From Faecousia sp. (GTDB taxonomy: Bacteria > Bacillota > Clostridia > Oscillospirales > Oscillospiraceae), in NCBI GenBank assembly GCA_029257335.1, contig JARIBV010000034.1, positions 1-64,000 of the forward strand: 64,000 nt of DNA, given 5' to 3'. The notes beneath the pieces are model-generated. The model was given only the letters and a program-made list of their open reading frames with translations. It searched no databases and had not been told where the DNA came from. This document shows, one piece after another, positions 48,568-58,700 of this stretch. Numbering within the stretch: position 1 is the first letter of the stretch; the number at the start of each line of letters is the position of its first letter. Made by a program: the position numbers and the translations under genes.

Positions 48568-48823
48568 ATGATTTTCCTCCACTTTTTATCGAACTGAAAT
48601 GCGCCTGCTTTCTTCCGGAAGTGGGAAAAGGGCAATGGCACCAAAACTTTTATCAGTGTATCACAGAATTCTCGGTATTTCCAGAGGGGTGGTCCGGGGA
48701 CTTTGGCATACTGTGGGGAATGAACAATTTATGCCAGAAAATTGCTACATGATATTTCAGATACTGTGTTGATAAATGAAAGAAAATGTAGTACCATAAC
48801 ATCCAGAGTTGAATAGATAAGGA

Positions 48824-50737
48824 GTGCTTTCTATGAGTGCAATAACCGTGGAACACGCAAATACAACCCTTCAGCTGGATGAGGCAACCCTGACCTTCAC
48901 CGTGACGGCCAAGGGCCAGGTCTGGCGCTGGGCTCCGTCTTACCGCCCCAGGCTGGTCACTACGGATGACCGGGAGATCTTCTTCTCCGATGCGGCTCGT
49001 GTGACCCACCACACCTGGAATACCGGCGTGGGCAGGGGCATCCGATCCTCCTATGAAGGGTTTTCCGTGGATGGAACAGAAGTCCCCTTTTCCTTTGAGA
49101 CCATCGCCTGGGTGGAGGGAGTCTCTGGGGATGTGTTCTTTGAGTTTGTGCCCCTGAGAGAGGAAGGCCTTACGGTAAAGGCGGTCTATTGGCCCGGCTA
49201 CATGGAATTTGAAGAGCCCAGCGACCGCTGGTATAGTGTCCTCAATATTTTGCAGGGCCTGCTGCTGCCCAATACCTGGGAAAATGAAGTGAACAAGCTC
49301 CATTTTGACGGCCAGATGTGCAGCTGCGCCGCCTATATGCCCTGGTTCGGTCAGGTGCGCCCCGGCGCAGGCTATCTTGCCATCTGTCAGCACCCCTGGG
49401 ATGCGGCCTATCAGGTGGATCACCCCGCCAATGGCCCCTATTCTCATGTATCTGTCCGCTGGCTGCCCAGTCTGGGGAAGATGGCCTACCGCCGGGTGAT
49501 GAAATATTCCTTCCTGGGTGAATGCGACTACAACGACCTGTGCAAGATCTATCGCGGCTATGTGAAGGAGACGGGGCTCTTTACCTCCCTTGCGGAAAAG
49601 GCGGCAAAGTCTCCTCTGGTGGACAAGCTCATCGGTTCTGCCATTGTCCACAAGGGCATCAAGACCCATGTGGCGCCGGACTCTTTCTTCTACAATGCAC
49701 AGGAGCCGGAGAAGAATGACCATCTGGTTCCCTTTGCCACCCGCACCGCAGAGATCCGGCACTATCGGGAAAAGGGAGTCAAGAAGCTGTATCTGCATCT
49801 GGACGGCTGGGGAGACCCGGGCTATGACAACAAGCACCCGGACTATCTGCCCGCCTGCAAGGAGGCCGGCGGCTGGGAAGGCATGAAGGAGCTGTCCGAC
49901 ACCATAGAGGAATGCGGCTATATGTTTGGCCTCCATGACCAGTACCGGGATTATTATTTCGACGCACCGACCTTTGACAAGAACTTTGCCTGTCACGCCC
50001 CCGACGGCTCCATCTTTGACATGGCCCGGTGGGCCGGTGGCAGACAGACCCTTCTGTGCGCCTCTCAGGCTCCTTATTATGTGAAGCGGAATTTTGAAGA
50101 GGTTCTGCGCCATGGCATCCATCTGGAGGCCTCCTATCTGGATGTGTTTACCTGCAACGAGGGAGACGAGTGCTGCCATCCCTGGCATACCATGACCAGA
50201 AAAGAGTGCTTTGAATACCGAAATGCCTGCTTTGCCTATCTGCTGTCCAAAAACATTCTGCCCAGCTCCGAAGAGGTGACGGACTGGGCCATGAAGAATC
50301 TGGTCTTTGCCCACTATGGGCCCTATGACTTTATGCTCCAGGCCCCTGGTACGCCGAGAAAGGGCATCCCCACCCCGCTGTTCAATCTGGTCTATCACGA
50401 CTGCATGATCCTGCCCTGGCTCATGGACCGCATCGAGGGGCAGGAGGACTATATGCTCTACGCCCTGCTCAACGGCGGTGCCGCATACATGGATAAAGAC
50501 GGTGCCTACCCCAACTGTGACGGCTCCTTCGACGATGCAGCCGCCGAAACCCACCTGGATGAGGAGATTGCCCGCTACCAGATCGTGGCAAAGCTTCAGG
50601 AGCGGATTGCCAAGTGCGAAATGGTGCGCCACGAATTCCTGGACCACGACTGGATGAAGCAGCGTACCACCTTCAGCGACGGTACTACCGTTACCGTAAA
50701 TTTCCACGACAACAGCTACCAGATCGACCCGCAATAA
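48824..50737 (+). CDS. Putative TIM-barrel glycoside hydrolase, family undetermined (DUF5696/GH101-like appearance)
   Basis: 637 aa. KLYLHLDGWGDPGYDNKHPDYLPACKEAGGWEGMKELSDTIEECGYMFGLHDQYRDYY; IHLEASYLDVFTCNEGDECCHP. Immediately upstream of a GH125 gene. Confidence 0.6.
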   Translation: MLSMSAITVEHANTTLQLDEATLTFTVTAKGQVWRWAPSYRPRLVTTDDREIFFSDAARVTHHTWNTGVGRGIRSSYEGFSVDGTEVPFSFETIAWVEGVSGDVFFEFVPLREEGLTVKAVYWPGYMEFEEPSDRWYSVLNILQGLLLPNTWENEVNKLHFDGQMCSCAAYMPWFGQVRPGAGYLAICQHPWDAAYQVDHPANGPYSHVSVRWLPSLGKMAYRRVMKYSFLGECDYNDLCKIYRGYVKETGLFTSLAEKAAKSPLVDKLIGSAIVHKGIKTHVAPDSFFYNAQEPEKNDHLVPFATRTAEIRHYREKGVKKLYLHLDGWGDPGYDNKHPDYLPACKEAGGWEGMKELSDTIEECGYMFGLHDQYRDYYFDAPTFDKNFACHAPDGSIFDMARWAGGRQTLLCASQAPYYVKRNFEEVLRHGIHLEASYLDVFTCNEGDECCHPWHTMTRKECFEYRNACFAYLLSKNILPSSEEVTDWAMKNLVFAHYGPYDFMLQAPGTPRKGIPTPLFNLVYHDCMILPWLMDRIEGQEDYMLYALLNGGAAYMDKDGAYPNCDGSFDDAAAETHLDEEIARYQIVAKLQERIAKCEMVRHEFLDHDWMKQRTTFSDGTTVTVNFHDNSYQIDPQ

Positions 50738-50778
50738 CGCAACAGGCAGGGAAGGCCCCTGCTTGCATAAAAAATTTG

Positions 50779-50818
50779 TGCCGGAAGCTTCTGAACACCA
50801 GAGGCTTTCGGCACTTTT
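50779..50818 (+). terminator. Intrinsic terminator
   Basis: gtgccggaagcttctg...cagaggctttcggcac followed by tttt. Confidence 0.7.
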
Positions 50819-51089
50819 GCGCTGGGCGGAGAGCTCTGAGCGGTAAGACCGGGATCATGAGATTTGGTGTCCGGTGGAAAAAACAAATCCCATGGGCCTG
50901 CCATGGTGGGGATGGGTTCAGTCGGCTGCGTAGTTGATTCCATCGGTCAAAATATCATTGCGCTATTGCATCCGCCGGGAAGATATAGTATGATGAAGAA
51001 AACCTGCCATGGCGTGTACAGAAACACCATGGCCTGACGGGCGGTTTTTTCTCAATCCCATCCACTTAAAATAGAAAGGCGAATTCACC

Positions 51090-52358
51090 ATGAACATTCC
51101 CCAAACCGTGAAAGACCATATTGAGCGCACCTGTGAGCATTTGCGCAAAACCTCTCCCAAGCTGGCGGAGCTTTACCGCAACTGCTACCCCAATACCATT
51201 TCCTCTGCCATTCAGGAACTGGAGGATGGCAGCCTCTTTGTCCTCACCGGCGATATCCCGGCCATGTGGCTGCGGGATTCCTCTGCCCAGGTCAACCACT
51301 ATATTCCTCTGGCCAAGGACCCCGAGGTGGCGGCCATCATCCGTAAGGTGGTGGAAAAGCAGTTCCAGTTTATCCTCACGGACCCATATGCCAACGCGTT
51401 CAATTCTGCTGCAAACGGTCAGGGCCATATTACCGACCGCCCCCGCAATATGCCCTGGGTGTTCGAGCGCAAGTATGAGATCGACTCTCTGTGCTACCCT
51501 CTGCGCCTGTGCTATCGGTATTGGAAGGCCACGGGGGACCGTTCCGTCATTGACAGCCGGCTGGAGCAGGTGATGCAGACCATTTTGAAGGTCTGGCGCA
51601 CGGAGCAGCACCATTTTGAACAGTCTCCCTACCGCTTTTTCCGGGACGACTGCCCCTATCAGGATACCATCCACAATGAGGGCATGGGCAACCCCGTTGC
51701 CTATACCGGCATGACCTGGTCCGGCTTCCGGCCCTCTGACGATGCGTGCACTTATGGATATCTGATTCCTTCCAATATGTTTGCGGTGGTGGTTCTGGGA
51801 TATGCTGCGGAAATGCTGGGAGACCACCATGGGCTGACCGGTCAGATCCTGGCGCTTCGTCAGGAAATTGAGGACGGAATCAAAAAGTATGCCGTGATCG
51901 ACCATCCCAAGTACGGAAAGGTCTATGCCTGCGAGGTGGACGGGCAGGGGAATTATCTGATGATGGATGATGCAAACATCCCCAGCCTGATTTCCATGCC
52001 GTATATTGGTTATGTGGATACCACAGACGACCTCTACCGCCGGACCCGAAAAATGCTCCTCAGCACAGACAATCCCTATTATTACGAAGGAACCTGTGCC
52101 AAGGGAATTGGCAGTCCTCACACCCCTGCACGCTATGTGTGGCACCTGGCCCTGTCCATGCAGGGGCTGACTTCCGACGACCCGGAGGAAATGAGCCGGG
52201 TCCTGCACATGCTGGAAACCTGCGACGGAAACACCGGCTATATGCACGAGGGCTTCTTTGTGGACGATCCTACAGTATATACCCGGGAATGGTTTACCTG
52301 GTCGGACTCTCTGTTCTGCGAATTTGTAGATCGGTGCATGGAAAAAGGTGTCATTTGA
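51090..52358 (+). CDS. Glycoside hydrolase family 125 (exo-alpha-1,6-mannosidase-like)
   Basis: LFVLTGDIPAMWLRDSSAQVNHYIPLAKDP; GMTWSGFRPSDDACTYGYLIPSNMFAVVVL; TGYMHEGFFVDDPTVYTREWFTWSDSLFCEFV. Confidence 0.92.
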   Translation: MNIPQTVKDHIERTCEHLRKTSPKLAELYRNCYPNTISSAIQELEDGSLFVLTGDIPAMWLRDSSAQVNHYIPLAKDPEVAAIIRKVVEKQFQFILTDPYANAFNSAANGQGHITDRPRNMPWVFERKYEIDSLCYPLRLCYRYWKATGDRSVIDSRLEQVMQTILKVWRTEQHHFEQSPYRFFRDDCPYQDTIHNEGMGNPVAYTGMTWSGFRPSDDACTYGYLIPSNMFAVVVLGYAAEMLGDHHGLTGQILALRQEIEDGIKKYAVIDHPKYGKVYACEVDGQGNYLMMDDANIPSLISMPYIGYVDTTDDLYRRTRKMLLSTDNPYYYEGTCAKGIGSPHTPARYVWHLALSMQGLTSDDPEEMSRVLHMLETCDGNTGYMHEGFFVDDPTVYTREWFTWSDSLFCEFVDRCMEKGVI

Positions 52359-52475
52359 TATGCTGCCCCCAAAGGCCGGAGCTGCCGGGCATTGATTGCC
52401 CGGCAGCTCCGGCCCGATACCGGGCGATGTGATCGGGGCCGTATCATGGGAGCGCACTTGGCTGATATGCACAAT

Positions 52476-52519
52476 AAAGAAATACCGGTGGCGTTCTGCA
52501 ACGCTACCGGTATTTCTTT
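52476..52519. terminator. Bidirectional terminator
   Basis: aaagaaataccggt...accggtatttcttt between convergent genes. Confidence 0.8.
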
Positions 52520-52530
52520 GTTTGAGGATA

Positions 52531-53973
52531 CTATCGTTTGAAGGAAGTTGTTTTTCCCGTTTCCGTTCGGGACTCCAAGACCCCCTGGGAAGAAAAAGAA
52601 TATTCATAGAGCTTGCTGACCCCGTGGAAGGTATAGGCATTGGTGGCCGGGGAATAGGCCACGACCTGAATGTCCTCGGTCTGCCAGATCAGACGATTGT
52701 CAGTGTCCACATACAGCTGGGCTCCCAGATTGCCCGGAACGCAATAGAATGCCCGGGGCATACCGCCATCGGGTTCACAGATCAAAAGAACGGCCTGATA
52801 GGATTCTCTGACCAGTCCGGTCAGCTCTGTTTCGGGCATATTTATCAGGTCCTCATGATCGGTGATGATGGAAAACAGTTCGTCATAGCCTTCCTCTGCA
52901 GAGGGGGTGGCATAGGCGGAGATATAAAGGGTTCCGTTGAATTCCTGAAGGTCAGTGATGTGATATTTGCTGTCTTCTTCGGTGTAGCAGAAGGAGTCGG
53001 TCATTTCTCCGGTTTGAGTGATGCGCACCAGCTTTTGCGGTTCCTCCAGCGTGTTGTTGCCCAGCTGAACCAGATAATCCTCTCCCAATCGGGCTGCATT
53101 CCGGATGCCGTAATTGCCAATCGAATGCTTCTGAACAGACAGGCATTGGCCATCGGTTCCGTATTGACTGACGGAGAGATATTGGACATCTCCCCTTGAA
53201 AAGACCGCAATGCTGCCGTCCGGATTTTCTGCAATGGCTTCGATGGCTTCCTCCTCAAAGCCACTATCCAGAATCTGCACCCATAAAAGATTTCCTTCCG
53301 GGTCCAGCCTGGCCATGGCAGCCCGATGGTCCAGCCCTGTGTCAGAAGGGGGATAGCCCCATACTAGCAGACCGTGAGAGAGCTCCTGATACTCCAGCGC
53401 TTTCAAGGTTGGAATATCCGTGCGCCATAGACACTCCCCGGATTGGTATCTGGAAATAACGGACTTTTCAAAGTGGGAAACGCCAGTATCGGGATCTGAA
53501 AACTCCACAAGTTCGATGGTATAATCCGCTTGATCCGGGCTTACAAAATGGTGGTAGCCGTTTTGATAGGTCCAGAGACTTTCCATTTCTTCCGGAGTGG
53601 GTTCTTTGTGTAAGAATTCATACCCCGGGATCTGCGCCTGTAAACTATTTTGCAGCACCTCAGCAGTTTTGTTGTAGGTAAACTGTTTAGTAGTAATATC
53701 CCGGTAAACTGCTTTGATTTCTCCACGGGTCAGGCCCTCTGTGGACAGGTCATTTGCCTCAAAAAAGGTGACGGCAGCCTTGTACTCCCGCTGCTCTGCG
53801 GCATAGACATGGGCACCTAAGTAAAAAACCGTCACCAGCACCAGACAGGCTGCTGCTGCAAACCATCGCCTCACTGCGTTTGGCTGCTGTTTTTTTCGGG
53901 GCGCAAGATTTGCCGCTTCGATCAAATCTGAATCTATGTAATTCATACAGTCTAAAATATCCTGCCTTTTCAT
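52531..53973 (-). CDS. Membrane-anchored protein, probable anti-sigma/sensor partner of ECF sigma
   Basis: Start overlaps the sigma gene stop (ATGA). N-terminal ~40 aa cytoplasmic, one TM (RWFAAAACLVLVTVFYLGAHVYA), then a large extracytoplasmic beta-propeller-like region. Confidence 0.65.
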   Translation of the reverse strand: MKRQDILDCMNYIDSDLIEAANLAPRKKQQPNAVRRWFAAAACLVLVTVFYLGAHVYAAEQREYKAAVTFFEANDLSTEGLTRGEIKAVYRDITTKQFTYNKTAEVLQNSLQAQIPGYEFLHKEPTPEEMESLWTYQNGYHHFVSPDQADYTIELVEFSDPDTGVSHFEKSVISRYQSGECLWRTDIPTLKALEYQELSHGLLVWGYPPSDTGLDHRAAMARLDPEGNLLWVQILDSGFEEEAIEAIAENPDGSIAVFSRGDVQYLSVSQYGTDGQCLSVQKHSIGNYGIRNAARLGEDYLVQLGNNTLEEPQKLVRITQTGEMTDSFCYTEEDSKYHITDLQEFNGTLYISAYATPSAEEGYDELFSIITDHEDLINMPETELTGLVRESYQAVLLICEPDGGMPRAFYCVPGNLGAQLYVDTDNRLIWQTEDIQVVAYSPATNAYTFHGVSKLYEYSFSSQGVLESRTETGKTTSFKR

Positions 53974-54521
53974 AGAGAATATCCCTCCTCTTTCAGATAC
54001 TCCCGCAAGCTGTTCCGAAGGCGGAACAGTGTCATTTTGACGGATCCTTCCCGAATCCCATAGCGCTGGGCAATCTGAGAAATGGAATCCAGATACCAGT
54101 ACCGCCGCAGGAAAATATTTCGTTTTTCCTCATTTTGGAGGTGCAGAAAGGCACTGATGGCGCTGCCAAGCTGGACGGCATCCAGATGAGAGCCGGTATC
54201 TGTGCCCGATGGAATACAGGAGGCCATCTCCTCCGAAAGCGCTACCATTCGAGGTCCCTGTCCATGCCGGTGGCACAGGTTGATGGCCTTGCATCGGGTG
54301 ATTCGGGCCAGAAAAGCGAACAGATAAGTTCTTGGTTCATGGGGAGGAATCGATTTCCATGCGTCCAGGTAGGTATCGTTTTCACATTCTTCCGCATCCT
54401 GCTGGTTTTGCACGATATTGTAAGCGACACTTCTGAGTTGCGCGCCATACCGCTCCTGACAGGCGTAAATGGCAGTTTCCTTCCTCTGCAAAAACAGTTC
54501 TACGATGGTTTCATCCTGCAC
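53970..54521 (-). CDS. RNA polymerase sigma factor, ECF family
   Basis: YGAQLRSVAYNIVQNQQDAEECENDTYLDAWKSIPPHEPRTYLFAFLARITRCKAINLCHR; region 4 YWYLDSISQIAQRYGIREGSVKMTLFRLRNSLREYL. Confidence 0.92.
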   Translation of the reverse strand: MQDETIVELFLQRKETAIYACQERYGAQLRSVAYNIVQNQQDAEECENDTYLDAWKSIPPHEPRTYLFAFLARITRCKAINLCHRHGQGPRMVALSEEMASCIPSGTDTGSHLDAVQLGSAISAFLHLQNEEKRNIFLRRYWYLDSISQIAQRYGIREGSVKMTLFRLRNSLREYLKEEGYSL

Positions 54522-54883
54522 AGCGTCACCTCCTGATTACTTTTTGAAAGGCCCTTTCACTTATATTATCAAATGTTATCACACATTGGTAACGGATTCA
54601 TTCAAAGAATCCAGATTTTATTTTTACGGGTCTCTTGGCGGGCAGGTCAGAATGGGGAGCGAACTCATTTTTATGCAAGGCATCTCAAAATACCCACATT
54701 TGCGGATTACGCCGAGATCCCGAGGCAAAGAGCAAACCCTGATCTGAGCAAAGTAGTGCAAAAATTCATGAGTGAGAAAGTGGCTCAATAAGTTATATTA
54801 AATAAATATTGAAAAACTACATTAAATGGTGCATAATACCTGTGAGGCAGATGTGAACGCCTCTTAGGAAAGGGAGTGAGGAA

Positions 54884-54994
54884 GTGAACGAGTTGAATGT
54901 AACCAAGGCTCTGCTGAATGCAATCCTTGAATTGGTTGAAAAGTGTGAGACGCTTGAAGAACTTCGTGAAAGCGTCAAACGAATCATGGAATAG
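54884..54994 (+). CDS. Putative 36-aa helical small protein
   Basis: GTG start after RBS gggagtgagg: VNELNVTKALLNAILELVEKCETLEELRESVKRIME*. Confidence 0.45.
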   Translation: MNELNVTKALLNAILELVEKCETLEELRESVKRIME

Positions 54995-55782
54995 AAAAAG
55001 AGCGGCCGCCCCCGCAAGAACGCCGCCCTTAACACCCGCTAAGGTGAGCCGGGAGCCTTACCCCAGCTACCTTGGTTATAACGCAGTAAGGCAAAATAAT
55101 CAAGCAGGGAATTTCAAATGTTGATTCAGAAACAGAACTTTGATGTTGAGGTGGAGATGATAGAGATTCCTTGTAAATGGTACAATGTTGTTGGATACGG
55201 TTTGTTGTCTCCTCTCAGAATGGTGTGTGGTAACGTCATTCTACCCGAGACCGGCAAGCCGTATCTTTTTTCTTTTTCAATTTTTCGCAACTTTTCATCC
55301 GCACCCCCTAAGCCCCCAGCAGATTGTCCAGACATACAATAATAAAACAAAGATGCAGTATTTCAGTTTGTGCGAACAAGCAGTTTTGAGAATACTTGTT
55401 TGAATTTTATCACGCATATTTTTGAAATTGCGTGCACCCGGTGCTTTACGATATCCGTCCTGATTGGCTGCGATTGCGACCCAAATTGCAACATTTTCGT
55501 ATTCTCCACCTCAGTTGCGGCGCAGATAGATCCCGTCTGCATAGCCAGATTGTTTGCAGACATTTTTCAAGATTTCCCATTCAGGAGAATGCAAATAAAC
55601 GGTGCACCGTTTGTTTCAAAACGCAAGTTTTGCAATGCTTACCACAAGATTCTCAATTGAATTTCGGATGGGCTGATTTATAATAAAATTAAGAACCGCG
55701 ACCTTTTATGTCACAATATAATCTGTTGTTTTAATCAAATGAGTCTGATACAGTTACACTTGCGGACAAAAGGAGAAAAGCT

Positions 55783-58700
55783 ATGAAACAAGACAATCAG
55801 AAAATCCTTCATGCGCCGGGACTTCTGGATGGGGAATGGAGAATATACGGAAATCCGGACAGCTGCCGTGCCAGTGACGGGATCCTGACAACCCGGGATT
55901 GCTGGGCTGCTGCCGAAAATATGCAGTTTGAGAATTTTGACTTCAGGTTCTGGGGCCGTGCACCGGAAGGTGCGTCTCAGGTGGATATTTGGGCCTGTTT
56001 CCGCCACTATAATCGGGACCATCGCTATATGGTGGGCCTTCGAGGCGGCAGCCATCAGCACCTGTATCTGGCCCGCATGGGCGCCAAAGGGTATGACAAA
56101 ATGTTGGATCTGCGACCGTTGGAATGGTGCCCTGAGCCTGGTGTATGGTACCAGGTGCGGGTAGTCTGCGCAGGCAGTACCATTGCGGTTTATCTCAACG
56201 ATGAGGAAAAACCTCTGATTCTGTGTGAAGACCCGGATGCCACCTTTCATAGTGGTTGTATTGCCTTGGGAAGCAGCTTTGTGGAAACACAGTATCGAGA
56301 TGTTTCCGTTTCAAAGGTTCAGGCAGATGCTTTAAAAGATGTGGAAAAGCAGCCTGACTTTCTGAATTCGGTTATCTTGTCGCCTCAGGTCAAAGAAGCC
56401 ATCCGTCGGCAGAATCGGGCAGGTTACCGCCCATATGCAGTGCCTGCCCTTCCTGAAACTCGTCTGGAGCTGAGTCTGGATGGAAATTGGCTGTTTATCC
56501 CTGATTATGAAAGCGGAAAAGATCCGGAGAAGGTTTCCTATGATGACAGTAATGCGCATGTAATCACGGTTCCTTCTGCATGGACCCCCTTGAAGGCTTG
56601 GTTGGAAGGCGAAACCATGGGCCAAGGCTTGAACAAGGGAATGACGGACACCTATTATCTGGAAGAAGATACCCGCTGTATGAATCAGACCTTTGACTAT
56701 GAAAAGACACAATGGGCGTGGTACCGTCACTATATCGATCTGCCCAGCGGCATCGAAAAAAAGCGTGTGGTATTGGATTGCGAAGGAATTGCCCTTGTCA
56801 GTTCCATTTATTGCAACGGCGTACTGGTTCATGAAAACATCGGAATGTTTGCTCCCATGCAGATCGACATCGGGGAGCATCTCCACGAGGGACGCAATGT
56901 AATTGCCGTGATGGTCCGGCGCCGCTTGCCGGAAAAGACGGCTGTTCTTGTAGATTCTGATTTCATAGACAACAACTACGCCAAGGCCAGAGAAGGCGGT
57001 GAGGCGGCACAAGGGACGCCGATTTCTGACTGCATTCATCGGGAGTTCTGCACAGAGGATATCCCACACGGATTTTATTCAGGCAATCCCGGCGGCATCT
57101 GGCGCAGCGTGAAGCTGATTATCAGCGAAAAAATCCATGTGGACGAATGCTGGTTCCGGCCTACCCTGAACGACGCTTCCATCGATGTGTCCTATACAAA
57201 CCAGGGCACTTCCCAGGAAGATGTGACGCTGGTATATCATATGGTCCACAAAACCACAGGGGAATTTCTCTGCGGCGGTACGGTGGAATCGGTTTCCTTG
57301 AAGCCCGGTGAGCAGAGAACCGCGAAGTTTAAGACCCCCAGGGTATCCCCTCGCCTGTGGGGACCGGGGACGCCGAATCTGTATCGGCTGACCTTTTTCA
57401 TTATGCGCAACGCAGTGGTAATCGATACTTACCAGGAACAGGTTGGCTTCCGGACGGTTCGGTTTGAAGAAAGCACCTTGATTTATAATGGACAGCCCCT
57501 GTGGGTACGAGGCGGCAACCATATGCCATCTTATGTCAGACCCAACGACGCAGAGCTGGCAAGAACATTCATTGCCACTGCGCTGGATCATAATTTGATG
57601 GCAACCCGCACCCATGCAGCGCCCTGGACCAGTACCTGGCTGGATGCAGCAGATGAAGGCGGACTCATGATTTCTTTGGAGGGAACCTGGCCCTGGCTGA
57701 TGCTCACTACGATTCCCAGTCAGAAGTCCTTTGAAGTTTGGCAGAAGGAGCTGCGTCAGCTGTACCGCCGAAATCGGAATCGGCCATCCTTGTTCCTCAT
57801 TACTTTGAACAATGAAATGAACTTCTATCTGATTCCGGGTTCGGATCAGGTTGTAACGGAAAAAGGTCGTCTGGTGCAGGGCGGTCTGCGGATTGCCCGC
57901 GAGGAATTTCCTGATCTTCCTCTGGTTTGTGACTCCGGTTATTTCCGCGGCCCGACCATGTACAACGGTCGTTATAAGACATTGGCAGTTGCAAATGGTC
58001 GATATGAGCGCATTATTGAGCCCAATCACTTTGATGAAGGAGATATGGACGATCCCCACTTTTATTTTGGTTGGTATGAGCCCAGTTTCTTCCATTTCAT
58101 GAACGGAGAGTTTGGAAGAGATATGACCGTACCGGGACGCCCCTGTATGTCTCAGGAATGCTCGGTGGGCTATTGCCGTACCGGTGACGGGCATGCAACC
58201 CGAGCCTATCTGTTTGACCAGCAGACTCCTCAGACCACTACGGGCAAACGCGCATATGAGCATAATGACCCTAAATATTTTCAGCATAATCATGCCTTCC
58301 AGCTGCAAGGGCTTTTGGAAATGTTCCGCCGGGTGGAGCATGAACGAACCTGCGGTGTTATGCTGTTTTCACTGGAGACCTGGTTCTATCATCATTACGA
58401 CAGCAGGCGGATTCAGCCCATGCTGTCTGCCCACCGGCTGAAGATGGCGTATCAGCCGATACTGGCCAGTGCAAATCTATTTGGCCGCCATTTTTATGCC
58501 GGCACAGAGCTGCGTACAGAGGTGACTCTCATCAATGACAGCAACCAGAAACAGACCTTGCAGGCTCCCAGGGTGGAAGCGCAGATCGTTGCCGGGGAGA
58601 ATGTTTTGGTCCAATGCGATCTGGTCTATGAGGATATTGCATACTTCCACAATGCCGTACAGGATCTGGTAATACAAATTCCTGACGCGTTGCCGGACCA

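Noticed and set aside
48653-50734. 693-aa minus-strand ORF opposite the 637-aa glycosidase
   Set aside because: Antisense shadow ORF; the plus strand has an RBS and glycosidase-like motifs and is in operon order with GH125.
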